A DNA stretch of 64,000 bases from an uncultured Candidatus Entotheonella sp. (GCA_958295825.1 OY282375.1:124001-188000), one strand, 5' to 3'; positions 54,409 through 63,304 are shown, counted from the first letter of the stretch. Made by a program: numbers and translations. The notes: generated by a model not told the origin, from the sequence alone.

Positions 54409-55836
54409 CTAAAAATCCTCCATTTGAATATTCTCTCTGCGCAGCAACCTTGGAGCAGGTTCCGTGGCTTCCTCTTCGGAGGCATCTTTCCTAGAGGATG
54501 CTCTGTTCGGGTTGCTCATCACCTCCCGCACCTGTTTCGCGGTTGCTAAGCCTGTTGGAGACCAAGATACCGCTACAACCGCGACCTTCTGGCCATTAGC
54601 TGGATGTGGCACAACCCACCGGCCAACCACAGTGAGACCTGTTAATTCAATGGCGTCAGCGTTTGACTTCAGCTTTTCCGTAAAGTCATTCCTAATTTCT
54701 CCGCTGAAGGCCGCGTCAGCATACTCGATGGCGGTCTCCTCGCCTTCATCTGCCCTTGCCGATCTCACGGTCTCACCCACGAACCCTCGTATGGCACCTA
54801 CGGCACGAAGCTCGGCCCGACTTACTGCCATATCCTCTGCCCTTGCTCGGCGAGATGGTGAAGCCCTGCGCGGTGCGGCCTGACCAAATCCGACGAATAC
54901 TTGGTCACCGTTCTCATCAATCAGCTTGTGAACACCCCAACTTGCAGAGATAGAGTCCTTACGCTTCGGCAACCACTCAGAAACACTGACTCCCGCTTTG
55001 CGTGTGCTCGCTGGCGCGTACCCCCCAGCAATTGCCCGAGCAGCCAGTTCAAGCCGGGGGCTCCACACCAATCCAACGAGAATCTCGTATGATTTACCGC
55101 TTTGCGTTGGCCCTTCCAGTACCTCTATGGGAAGAGCGCCAGACACAAAACTTGAGACCACTGTCGCAATTTGCCTCCTGAAGACGTCACGGGCAGCTTC
55201 TTCTTTCTGCTCACGACTGCCATACTTATCTGGATCATACGTCGGATCAAGCTTTGCAAGTTCCTGGTCGAGTTGCGCCTCCCCAAGGTCCTGCATCTTT
55301 TTCATAATCCTATCGTTCTGATCCAGGCGTTCGATGGCTTCCCCTTGACCATCCGACCACCGAGCATTCTCGAGAGCTTCGAATGAACTGTTTTTTTCGA
55401 TCTCGAGTCCGAGAAACCTTACCATCTGAGCCTTGGCCCGAAGGTAAGCGACATCATATGCGATGCTACGCGCCTCATGAAATCCTGGGTGATCTATCGG
55501 AAAATTTACTGTGCGTCGACCACTTGCTATATATATGTCCCGTTCGTTTGCCCCTTCTTTAAGTCCTTTTTCCCTGAGGCCCTTTTCCCAATCCGCGATC
55601 AGACCAGGACTGTACATGCCAACGTACTGGCTTCCCAAATCGTCCGACAGTCCTTCTATCGCTTCTTCCGCCACGGTCGCCTCAGCAGCAGGTGAATCGG
55701 CCTCCGTAGCGACAGTAGGGTTGACCATCAGCAAAACAACCAACACAAGGAGCCCGGCGTATAGAGCGAAAGGACCTTGCCGGAATCCTTTCCCGATCGT
55801 CAACACAGTCTGTTCGGATTGTTTATCCAGCGTCAT
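54409..55836 (-). CDS. LPP20/DUF6844-like exported protein
   Basis: This 475-residue protein starts MTLDKQSEQT after TAGGAGCCGAGCAT. A hydrophobic export segment (GPFALYAGLLVLVVLLMVNP) precedes two related alpha/beta repeats: one around ARSIAYDVAYLRAKAQMVRF, the other around MAVSRAELRAVGAIRGFVGE with VVAVSWSP. The second repeat resembles the LPP20 fold (xxARAxARxELAxxIxG). Such proteins associate with LpoB/FlgP-type envelope complexes. It is the member immediately after the toxin-antitoxin insertion in the cluster. Confidence 0.65.
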   Translation of the reverse strand: MTLDKQSEQTVLTIGKGFRQGPFALYAGLLVLVVLLMVNPTVATEADSPAAEATVAEEAIEGLSDDLGSQYVGMYSPGLIADWEKGLREKGLKEGANERDIYIASGRRTVNFPIDHPGFHEARSIAYDVAYLRAKAQMVRFLGLEIEKNSSFEALENARWSDGQGEAIERLDQNDRIMKKMQDLGEAQLDQELAKLDPTYDPDKYGSREQKEEAARDVFRRQIATVVSSFVSGALPIEVLEGPTQSGKSYEILVGLVWSPRLELAARAIAGGYAPASTRKAGVSVSEWLPKRKDSISASWGVHKLIDENGDQVFVGFGQAAPRRASPSRRARAEDMAVSRAELRAVGAIRGFVGETVRSARADEGEETAIEYADAAFSGEIRNDFTEKLKSNADAIELTGLTVVGRWVVPHPANGQKVAVVAVSWSPTGLATAKQVREVMSNPNRASSRKDASEEEATEPAPRLLRRENIQMEDF

Positions 55837-55939
55837 ATGCTCGGCTCCTACCATGAGAATTGTGGACACACATCCAATGGCTTACCAAGTAATGCCGGAC
55901 GGTCTTGCCAAAAAGGCTGAGCAAGTCATGCTCAGGGGG

Positions 55940-56149
55940 TCAGGGTTTTGGAGAATTCGCCTGTATCTTTTGCGCAATCTCATTGATATCTGGGTCGCCG
56001 AGCCACTGCTGCCGCTCTTCGGTATAATTGCCCCATCCCAATTCCGTCTGCTGCAGGAAGCGGACCATGCCGGCGACCCCTAGATGCTGGCGGAGCGCCT
56101 CTAAACCCTTTTCACGAATCTGAACCGGTGTCATGACCTGGTATTCCAT
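55940..56149 (-). CDS. Putative antitoxin of the PIN-domain toxin
   Basis: This 69-residue protein (VMTPVQIREKGLEALRQHLG, then VRFLQQTELGWGNYTEERQQ and WLGD) resembles small antitoxins encoded downstream of PIN-domain toxins. It begins one base after the toxin stop (GTGAGTTAG-G-ATG). The order, toxin first, is the reverse of most vapBC pairs but is known for some type II systems. Confidence 0.6.
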   Translation of the reverse strand: MEYQVMTPVQIREKGLEALRQHLGVAGMVRFLQQTELGWGNYTEERQQWLGDPDINEIAQKIQANSPKP

Positions 56150-56150
56150 C

Positions 56151-56594
56151 CTAACTCACCTCCAGAAGCCAAGCTACAGGATTCGCCACGCGCACGTTCA
56201 ACTTTCCAGCATGGCGTGTCGCGGTACGAATGACAGAATCATCCGTCGTGAGAAAGACATCGGCTCCTGCCTGCTCGGCGCATGCGAGGTGCAGGGCGTC
56301 GTAGGTACGAAAACCAAGGGCCTTGAATATATGTGCCCGTTCAACTGCTGTCGCCGTTAATGCAACGACTACGCGTGCCCCGCTGAGTATCGACGTAACA
56401 CGATGTCGTCGTTCATGATTGGGCGTGTTGTTGATCTCTTCTTCCACGACGACACTACTGATCCACTGCCATTCACCCGCGTCGCAGTGCCTCAGAATCA
56501 AGAGAACCGCTTCTGTTTCTAACCGTATACGATCCTGACGCTGAGCGTCAAAAGGACGATTCAAGCAACAGACATCAAGATAGATTCGCGGCAT
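56151..56594 (-). CDS. PIN-domain toxin (VapC-like ribonuclease)
   Basis: This 147-residue PIN protein starts MPRIYLDVCCLNRPFD, with the first active-site Asp, then a conserved Glu in VVVEEEINN and Asp residues in YDALHLACAEQAGADVFLTTDD. The four acidic residues form the metal-binding nuclease site. It is probably the toxin of a type II system with the gene just downstream. It lies within the envelope cluster, between lpoB and the LPP20-like gene, and looks like an inserted module. Confidence 0.8.
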   Translation of the reverse strand: MPRIYLDVCCLNRPFDAQRQDRIRLETEAVLLILRHCDAGEWQWISSVVVEEEINNTPNHERRHRVTSILSGARVVVALTATAVERAHIFKALGFRTYDALHLACAEQAGADVFLTTDDSVIRTATRHAGKLNVRVANPVAWLLEVS

Positions 56595-56661
56595 AGACAG
56601 AATTCATCAATAGCGGGCCTGCGACCTGTCCGGCTCCCGGCAGAGCCCGGACGATCCTTTC

Positions 56662-57300
56662 CTACCAAACAAAATCGTTGTTCGGCCCCAATTTGGCGAT
56701 AACCTCCTCGAACTCCCAGTAGGCCAAGCCGGTCTTGATGTTGGTCGCCGTCAACTGGAAGTAGTAGTCGGCCTGTTGCTTGTTGCCAACCCGGTTGACG
56801 CGCTGAATGATTTTTCCAGACAGGCTGAGATCAGGCGCAATCATCGTACCCCTACCCGCAACCGTATCCTGGTTGAACTCATCCGATTCCCTAAGCTGGC
56901 GAACCTCCATGCTCATTGCGTCTTCCGGCCCGTCCGCGCCGACTGCCGTTGTCACCATCACGCGCCCGCTGTTCAGAAGCGCAACGCGCATCTTCTTGAC
57001 CAGCTGGTCCGTATCGATGTTCAGAGTGGTGTCGTTCGTAATGCGACTGATCGCCATGATCCAAGGCGCCGTGCTGCCGGGCGTGCGCGACAAGGGGCTG
57101 TTCAGGAATGAATCGACGGCCTTTTTGGCGGAATATTCGAAATCCCGATAGTCCAGGCCGAACGTTGTCTCACCGCCTGTTTGTTGACGCGTCGTGTATC
57201 CCGGATCGCTAAGGTTAACGACGCCCGTTGTACCGCATCCGGTCAAGCCGATTGAGCCGATTAAAATAGCAAGAACGAGTAGCCCGTAGCCTGATTTCAT
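56662..57300 (-). CDS. lpoB: Penicillin-binding protein activator LpoB-like lipoprotein
   Basis: This 212-residue lipoprotein starts MKSGYGLLVLAILIGSIGLTGCG with a lipobox Cys, then LpoB-type fold segments (FEYSAKKAVDSFLNSPLS; TDQLVKKMRVALLNSGRVMV; PDLSLSGKIIQRV; GLAYWEFEEVIAK). In E. coli LpoB reaches through peptidoglycan to activate PBP1B; here the partner is not known. The start follows GAGGAGAGACCAA. It lies 51 bases after the COG3014-YcfL fusion gene, matching the order known in other Gram-negatives. Confidence 0.85.
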   Translation of the reverse strand: MKSGYGLLVLAILIGSIGLTGCGTTGVVNLSDPGYTTRQQTGGETTFGLDYRDFEYSAKKAVDSFLNSPLSRTPGSTAPWIMAISRITNDTTLNIDTDQLVKKMRVALLNSGRVMVTTAVGADGPEDAMSMEVRQLRESDEFNQDTVAGRGTMIAPDLSLSGKIIQRVNRVGNKQQADYYFQLTATNIKTGLAYWEFEEVIAKLGPNNDFVW

Positions 57301-57351
57301 TTGGTCTCTCCTCATATACGTTTCCGTTGCCCCGTCCGATTGGGGAGATTG

Positions 57352-59268
57352 TCAATTGAGACGAGATGCCGCGAGCAATTCAAGTCGAAATTGCGCCACG
57401 TCGTCTCTCGGTGCGGTTCCCACAAGCACTGCCCGCGCGCGTGGCAGGGCGTGAACCACCTGCCAATCACCGAGAATGCTATCCACCGGTTGACCCGCCG
57501 CATCCAGCCAAGTGAAACGGTAAGCGGCCGTCAACTTTCTTCTCGACTGGTTGAAAAAGTCACCCGATACGCGCAATAGGCCGGTGGCATTTCGCGCTCG
57601 AGTCATGCGCAGGTCGCGCAGGCCGCGACGGATCAGACGCTTGTCAACCGACACCCAAGGTATCCACCAGCCGGACGAAGGCGGCGCCATCACCTCTGTC
57701 GAAATCGACGGCGGATTTGGCAGAACCGCGGACGACGTGTCCTCCTCGGTTACATCGGCTGCATCGGACACCTTGATGATCTGGCCCTGTATTCCAGAGA
57801 TCAGCGGCGCTCGGTCTATGGACGCTTGTTCCATCACGCGGCCCATAGTGGCAACGTGGATGACTGGCGGTGCTCCCACACCGACCGTCTTCACGGTGAC
57901 AAGAGCGAAAGTGGTGGGCGGTAACGTCAAGTCAACGGCAGCGTCCGACCCAGTTGAAATCAAAAGCCGCCCGTCAGCCGGGCGCGGGAGGCTCGCCACA
58001 CCAATCGAATGCGGCAAAACGTGCCACATCCGTGTATCCGCTCTCGTTGCGGCGGAAATCCCAACGTTGGCAACGGCGCCAAGCAATTTTGCCATTGCGC
58101 CTTGATCTTCCACGGCTTCATTGACGGCAACCTGCGCCAGTGCCTTGACCACTGCCGACGCAATCGCCTTGCCAACGATAGCGTTGTAGCCGGCGTGAAA
58201 CTCCGTAGCCGCGTAACGATCGACATCGAGCAGGGTTTGGGTCCGATATTCCACGCCGCCGGCGCGAATCCCTAGCGCACCCATCGCGGGCGTGCCAGGC
58301 ACGAATTCTGGCAACGCGATGGCCGAAAAAATAGGACCACTCAGCGTGATGACGTTGAATTCGAACCGAAACTCCTCCAGATGTGGGCCAATGCCATCTT
58401 CGTGAACGATCCAAACCCGCGCCGGCGCATCCCCTATACCGCCAGCCGCCGCCTCCGCTACGATCAGGTCTTCCAAGGCATGGCGGTTCCGTTGGCCATC
58501 AAGTACGACCGCGTTGCGGAACAAATCCGAGGCGCGATTGGATTCGCCCGTTGCCAGTCGGAAGGCGCCATGCAACCAGTCCGTAAACGGGTTGCGAAGG
58601 CCACGATATTCGCCAAGCGCCTCGACAGCCGCCAGACGTTGCGCAACCGCGCCGTCCGGTTTCATCACGTCATTAAGTGTCCTGTCGACGTTCGCGGACT
58701 GCGCTGTCTCTTCGGGGTCCTCCGCTCCCAATGCCTGGACCTTCACGGCAAGCTGCTCAACGGCGTTGCCTTGACGCTGGTCCGCTCGGTTCAGCTCGAC
58801 CCGGGCGCGGTTCTCGTCACCCACGTGCAAAGCGTTCATCGCCTTGTACGTGTTGATCAGAACCCCGTCATAAATGTTCCCTCGATACGACCGCATGAGA
58901 TCATTACCCACGACCGTCAGTCCCGCCCCGAGCAGGTCTTGAAGGCTGTTGATTCTGTTCGACTTCCACAGGAGTTGCGATTCCGCGCGGTCAAAAGCAA
59001 CCTGGGACGACTCGAACGCGCCCGCCGCCCTCAAGGCCAGGCCCACCTGGAGCGAGGTGAGCAAGTTCTCTTTGTCGTAGTCAAGCGCGTTGTCACCGCC
59101 GAGGGTGACCGCTGCTGCCATGTAGTCGCCTTGGGCATACGGGCCGAAAAATCCCTGACTACCACGTATATCGGCCATCCCTGCACACCCGCAAACGGAC
59201 AGGGCTATCAGGATAAGACTCCAAGAGCAAAAACGAGGGTTCAAGAACCCCGGAATTATCTTACGCAT
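57352..59268 (-). CDS. COG3014-like lipoprotein fused to a YcfL (DUF1425) domain
   Basis: This 638-residue lipoprotein has a signal ending in LSVCGCAG. Residues about 40-480 match COG3014-type proteins: FFGPYAQGDYMAAAVTL, YDGVLINTYKAMNALHVGDE, then RVELNRADQRQ, a TPR-like arrangement, and VVKALAQVAVNEAVEDQG. The C-terminal about 110 residues (RRKLTAAYRFTWLDAAGQPV; PRARAVLVGTAPRDDVAQF) match the YcfL/DUF1425 fold normally encoded by a separate gene next to lpoB. The fusion supports a physical link between the two. The gene heads the minus-strand envelope cluster. Confidence 0.72.
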   Translation of the reverse strand: MRKIIPGFLNPRFCSWSLILIALSVCGCAGMADIRGSQGFFGPYAQGDYMAAAVTLGGDNALDYDKENLLTSLQVGLALRAAGAFESSQVAFDRAESQLLWKSNRINSLQDLLGAGLTVVGNDLMRSYRGNIYDGVLINTYKAMNALHVGDENRARVELNRADQRQGNAVEQLAVKVQALGAEDPEETAQSANVDRTLNDVMKPDGAVAQRLAAVEALGEYRGLRNPFTDWLHGAFRLATGESNRASDLFRNAVVLDGQRNRHALEDLIVAEAAAGGIGDAPARVWIVHEDGIGPHLEEFRFEFNVITLSGPIFSAIALPEFVPGTPAMGALGIRAGGVEYRTQTLLDVDRYAATEFHAGYNAIVGKAIASAVVKALAQVAVNEAVEDQGAMAKLLGAVANVGISAATRADTRMWHVLPHSIGVASLPRPADGRLLISTGSDAAVDLTLPPTTFALVTVKTVGVGAPPVIHVATMGRVMEQASIDRAPLISGIQGQIIKVSDAADVTEEDTSSAVLPNPPSISTEVMAPPSSGWWIPWVSVDKRLIRRGLRDLRMTRARNATGLLRVSGDFFNQSRRKLTAAYRFTWLDAAGQPVDSILGDWQVVHALPRARAVLVGTAPRDDVAQFRLELLAASRLN

Positions 59269-59344
59269 GCCCTACCTCCGGATTCCTCCGTTTGATACTA
59301 TGCGATTTGACGAAACCCGCATGAACATAAGGAGAGCCAAGCTC

Positions 59345-59605
59345 ATGGTGCGTTATAGCCCTCGCGGTCCCAGTGTTCAAGTTGGTTCCGAGACATGAGT
59401 TCGAGGCGCTGGGGCAGCTTTCCGGTCGGTGCGGCCGGCGCGACGTCATCGCCAACCTGGCGGCGCGGCCGGGGCGGCTTTACCACTTGGGCGCGTGGCG
59501 AGGTCGTCGCTGGCGCGGGTCAACGCGGACCAGCCACACGAGTTGCACGAGGCGCTGTTCGGCCGGCGGCTGCCAAGGCAATGCGTCCGGGCACGACTTC
59601 CGGTT
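59345..59605 (+). pseudogene. IS4-family transposase remnant
   Basis: The plus strand encodes FKLVPRHEFEALGQ, then after a missing stretch LSGRCGRRDVIANLAARPGR and LYHLGA, followed in another frame by RSSLARVNADQPHELHEALF, then SGHDFRFKHRLL. This is the order found in IS4-type (DUF4372-containing) transposases. The DDE core is missing and frames alternate. It is a dead fragment. Confidence 0.75.
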
Positions 59606-59690
59606 CAAGCACAGACTGCTTGCCCAGCTTTGCATCCACCACGACCTGGTCATGTTATCAACCGACCGCGATTTCAGCCGCACCGCAGTT
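59606..59690 (+). pseudogene. PIN-domain C-terminal remnant fused to IS debris
   Basis: Directly after the IS4 fragment, LAQLCIHHDLVMLSTDRDFS in the same frame looks like the last strand and helix of a PIN-domain toxin (AxLCxxHDLxLLTxDRDF). The rest of the gene is absent. The stretch from 59690 to 59790 has no recognisable gene. Confidence 0.45.
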
Positions 59691-59793
59691 GGACGCCGCT
59701 TCAACTCTGGCGCGCCTCAGAACCTTCAACACCACCAAAAAGTACCAGCTCCGGACAAGCGCCTTTTCGGGGATTCGTGTGACAGGACTCAAC

Positions 59794-60576
59794 TCAATAC
59801 ACATAACTCAACACCAAATAGCCCTGGCTGTCTCTGATAAAGATCGTATCGCCCTTGTTGTTCCAAATCGGCCTTCGACTTCCCCAGAACAGTTCGCGCT
59901 CGGTGGGCACGCCCAAGCCTGTCCGCAGCGTCACCTTCGCCTCGGGCGCCAGTGTGAAGTTTGAAAAGAGATACCGGTGGTTGGCGGCGTCTGAGACCGT
60001 CCATCCGTTGAGATCTATGGGGTGCTGGCTCTGATTTTCGACGACAATGAATTCATCATTCAGGTTTCGTCTGTCATCCCCCTTAGCATCCGCATGGACG
60101 AAAGCAAGCGTGATGGAATGCCCGGTCGCAGCAGGCGTCCAGATTCCCACGCCTGCTGCGCGAGCTTCGTCCTGAGCCCGTTGTAAGCGCGCTCGATATC
60201 TCTCTGCCACAGGATGTCTGAGATGGACGTGACCCTGGCGGAGCAGGGCTTCGTTCACAAAGGTATCGTCTACGAAAACATAAGCCAGCAGCCGACGATA
60301 TTTGTCCTGGCGAGCACGATCGAACTCAAGACGGACAGTTTTACCTTCGACCAGTCGGCTGTTGGCAAGCGTTGCTTCTTCGGCGTGAGGGTCCCCTTTC
60401 TCTGGGGCATTGACGCCAAGATAACGGAGGCGACGGCCGTCTTCCAAACGACTGGTATCTCCATCAATAACTCGAAGTACGGTGACGACCTCGGTATCAA
60501 TGGCCCCCTGGAATGAGCAACCCCCCAGCACGATGATCAGGAGGGCCGCAAACCGGGCCATCCCCGTTTTGCCCAT
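59794..60576 (-). CDS. Thermonuclease-family lipoprotein with lamin-tail domain
   Basis: This 260-residue lipoprotein starts MGKTGMARFAALLIIVLGGC (lipobox Cys20) after AGAGGAATGTGGC. Residues about 30-150 form an SNase domain (VLRVIDGDTSRLEDGRRLRY, LGVNAPEKGDPHAEEAT, YRRLLAYVFVDD with the catalytic Arg/Glu region). Residues about 165-260 form a lamin-tail (LTD) beta domain (NDEFIVVENQSQHPIDLNGW; then RRPIWNNKGDTIFI). The combination is typical of secreted nucleases. It likely cleaves extracellular or periplasmic nucleic acid. Confidence 0.85.
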   Translation of the reverse strand: MGKTGMARFAALLIIVLGGCSFQGAIDTEVVTVLRVIDGDTSRLEDGRRLRYLGVNAPEKGDPHAEEATLANSRLVEGKTVRLEFDRARQDKYRRLLAYVFVDDTFVNEALLRQGHVHLRHPVAERYRARLQRAQDEARAAGVGIWTPAATGHSITLAFVHADAKGDDRRNLNDEFIVVENQSQHPIDLNGWTVSDAANHRYLFSNFTLAPEAKVTLRTGLGVPTERELFWGSRRPIWNNKGDTIFIRDSQGYLVLSYVY

Positions 60577-60693
60577 GCCACATTCCTCTCCGCATCGTTT
60601 TCTACATTTCGGCGAGACCAAACGATATCCGTCGATTCCGCGGCCAAGCCGGGCGGCGTCTTACGTACCGTAATAGCTTGTGATTAGGCAGAC

Positions 60694-60957
60694 TCACACC
60701 CCGCCGCTGATAGGCGGGACGAAGTGGACTTCGCTGTCAGGGTGAACGCGCTCGATCAGATCGACGGCAAATTCCCCGTCCACGGCGACGGCGATATCGG
60801 GGCGAAGGTCGCCGTCCTGGAGGAGGCGGTCCTTGAAGCCGGGAAACCGATCCTCCAGGGCGTTGATAAGGGCGCGCACCGTATTCCCGGCGATTTGCAT
60901 CTGGGTCGCCCCACCGGTGAGGCTTTGCAGCATTGCCGGGATGAATACGGTGGCCAT
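60694..60957 (-). CDS. MoaD/ThiS-family sulfur carrier-like protein
   Basis: This 87-residue beta-grasp protein (VRALINALEDRFPGFKDRLL; VHFVPPISGGV) resembles MoaD/ThiS small carriers. It ends Gly-Gly-Val instead of the Gly-Gly terminus used for thiocarboxylation, so processing or a non-carrier role would be needed. It starts five bases after the end of the molybdopterin hydroxylase subunit, suggesting a link to molybdenum cofactor chemistry or a sulfurated ligand on that enzyme. Confidence 0.75.
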   Translation of the reverse strand: MATVFIPAMLQSLTGGATQMQIAGNTVRALINALEDRFPGFKDRLLQDGDLRPDIAVAVDGEFAVDLIERVHPDSEVHFVPPISGGV

Positions 60958-60962
60958 TGGGG

Positions 60963-63254
60963 TTACTCCTGCTCCAACTGGCTCAGGACGTAAGTGGGAG
61001 ACATCGGAAGGTTCTTCATGCGCTTGCCGGTAGCGCGGTAAATGGCGTTGGCAATCGCCGCCGGCGGCGGCACGATGGGCACCTCGCCGACGCCGCGCAC
61101 GCCGTAGGGATGGCCGGGATTCGGCACCTCCACGAGCACCGTGTCGATCATCGGCAAATCCAGCGTGGTCGGCATGCGGTAATCCAGGAAGCTGGCGTTT
61201 ACCATGTTGCCGTCCTTGTTATACACGAACTCCTCGTTCAGCGCCCAGCCGATGCCCTGCACGGCGCCGCCCTGGATCTGGCCCTCGACGTAGCTGGGGT
61301 GGATGGCCGTGCCGACGTCCTGGGTCGCGGTGTAACGCAGGATGCTCACCTTACCGGTATCCGGGTCCACTTCCACGTCGACCACGTGCGTAGCAAAAGC
61401 GCCGCCGACACCGCGTGGCTGCGAGGTGGCGCGGCCGGTGATCGGCCCGCCGGTGCGCGGCATCATCTCGGCCATCTCTTTGAACGTGATGTTCTTGCCG
61501 GGGTCCTTGGCGCAGCGGAAGACGCCGTCGCTATATGAGACATCGTCAGCGGTAAGCTGCGCAACCGAGTCGCCCTCCTCCGATTCGCGGTTCCAGCGCT
61601 CGACGGCGCGCTCGCGCATCTGGCGGATGACGTCCTGAGCCGCCTCATAGGCGGCGTAACCGGTGGCAAACGTGGTGCGGCTGCCGCCGGTGACGTCCGT
61701 ATAGCCCACGCCGTCCGTGCCGGCAACCGAGGGGCGCACGTCTTCGTATGGAATGCCCAGCGTTTCGGCCGCCTGCATCGCAATGGAAGCGCGCGTGCCG
61801 CCGATGTCGGTGGAGCCTTCGACCAGCGACACGGTGCCGTCCGAGTTGACGTTGATCACCACGGAGGACTGGAAGCCGACGTTGAACCAGAAGCCGGAGG
61901 CCACGCCGCGTCCGCGGTTGGGGCCATCCACCGGCGATTGGTAATGCTCGTGCTCCAGCGCCGCGTGCACGGTTTCCAGATAGCCGATGCGCGGGTAAGC
62001 CGGCCCGTGCACCTGACGGTCGCCCTCCTTGACGCCGTTGAGGCGTCGGATTTCCAGCGGGTCCATGCCCAGTTGTTCGGCGATCTCGTCGATAATGGTT
62101 TCCGACGCAAAGGCCGCGTTGGTGGCGCCCGGTGCGCGGTAGGCCGCGGTCTTGGGCTTGTTCACCACCACGTCATAGCCGTCCACCGTCATGTTCGGAA
62201 TGGCGTACGGGGAGAAGATGCACATGGCGCCGGCGGCCACCGGGGAACCCGGAAACGCGCCCGCCTCGTACATCAAATCAGCTTCGGCAGCAACGATGCG
62301 GCCGTCCTTGGTGGCGCCCATCTTCACCTTGATGTGCGATGCCGGCGTCGGCCCCGTACCCTCGAATTCCTCGATGCGGCTCATGATGATCTTCACCGGG
62401 CGACCCGTTTGGCGGGACAGGACGGCGGCAACCGGCTCGAGATAGACGGAAATTTTACCGCCAAAGCCACCACCGATTTCGCACGGCGTCACGGACACCT
62501 GCGACACCGAAATGCCCAGTACCTCGGCCACCTGACGCTGCACCACGAAGGCGCCCTGGGTGCTCGTCCAAACGGACAGGTGCCCCTCTTCATTCCACAT
62601 GGCCGTGGCGTTGTGCGGCTCAATGTAGCCCTGGTGCACGGTGGCAGTGTCGAACTCGCGCTCGATCACCACGTCCGCTTCCTCGAAGCCCTTGTCCGGC
62701 TCGCCCAGCTTGAACTGAAAATGGTTGACGACGTTGCTGACCTTGTCGGTCTGCTGGCCCAGTTCCGTCGACTTCAGGTCCTCGTGCAGAACCGGCGCGT
62801 CGTCCTTCATGGCGTCCAGCACGTCGAGGGCCGCCGGCAGCACCTCGTAGTCCACCTCGATAAGTTTCAGGGCTTCTTCGGCGACGTGGACGTTGGTGGC
62901 GGCCACTGCCGCCACGGCATGCCCGCGGTAGAGAACCTTGTCGTACGCCAACGCGTTGTTGCTCAGATGCTTCACGTTCACCGACATCTCGCCGAGGTTG
63001 GCCATGCGGTCCTCGGCCTTCGGCATGTCGTGCGCCGTCACCACCGCCCACACACCCGGCAGGGCCTTGGCCTTGCTGGTATCAATCGACTTGATGCGGG
63101 CGTGCGCGTGGGGACTGCGCAGCACCTTGCCGTGCAACATGCCGGTCAGCCGCATGTCCGCGCCGTAAATCGCCCGACCCGTTACCTTGTCGGCGCCGTC
63201 GGGCCGCACCGGACGGGTTCCGATGACCTTATATGCTGCCGTTGCTTCTGCCAT
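60963..63254 (-). CDS. Xanthine-dehydrogenase-family molybdopterin-binding subunit
   Basis: This 763-residue protein is the large subunit of a molybdenum hydroxylase: a/b hammerhead domain (DKVTGRAIYGADMRLTGMLH), molybdopterin-binding domain (QVSVTPCEIGGGFGGKISVY; AYRAPGATNAAFASET), and the active-site Glu in RGVGEVPIVPPPAAI. Such enzymes hydroxylate or dehydrogenate purines, aldehydes or aromatic acyl-CoA. The FAD and [2Fe-2S] subunits are not seen in the window; they may lie beyond its end. A GGAGGTG site precedes the ATG. Confidence 0.92.
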   Translation of the reverse strand: MAEATAAYKVIGTRPVRPDGADKVTGRAIYGADMRLTGMLHGKVLRSPHAHARIKSIDTSKAKALPGVWAVVTAHDMPKAEDRMANLGEMSVNVKHLSNNALAYDKVLYRGHAVAAVAATNVHVAEEALKLIEVDYEVLPAALDVLDAMKDDAPVLHEDLKSTELGQQTDKVSNVVNHFQFKLGEPDKGFEEADVVIEREFDTATVHQGYIEPHNATAMWNEEGHLSVWTSTQGAFVVQRQVAEVLGISVSQVSVTPCEIGGGFGGKISVYLEPVAAVLSRQTGRPVKIIMSRIEEFEGTGPTPASHIKVKMGATKDGRIVAAEADLMYEAGAFPGSPVAAGAMCIFSPYAIPNMTVDGYDVVVNKPKTAAYRAPGATNAAFASETIIDEIAEQLGMDPLEIRRLNGVKEGDRQVHGPAYPRIGYLETVHAALEHEHYQSPVDGPNRGRGVASGFWFNVGFQSSVVINVNSDGTVSLVEGSTDIGGTRASIAMQAAETLGIPYEDVRPSVAGTDGVGYTDVTGGSRTTFATGYAAYEAAQDVIRQMRERAVERWNRESEEGDSVAQLTADDVSYSDGVFRCAKDPGKNITFKEMAEMMPRTGGPITGRATSQPRGVGGAFATHVVDVEVDPDTGKVSILRYTATQDVGTAIHPSYVEGQIQGGAVQGIGWALNEEFVYNKDGNMVNASFLDYRMPTTLDLPMIDTVLVEVPNPGHPYGVRGVGEVPIVPPPAAIANAIYRATGKRMKNLPMSPTYVLSQLEQE

Positions 63255-63304
63255 AGTGGAAACACCTCCATGTGGTTATGTGACGTGCGAAAACGCCCGG
63301 GTGG

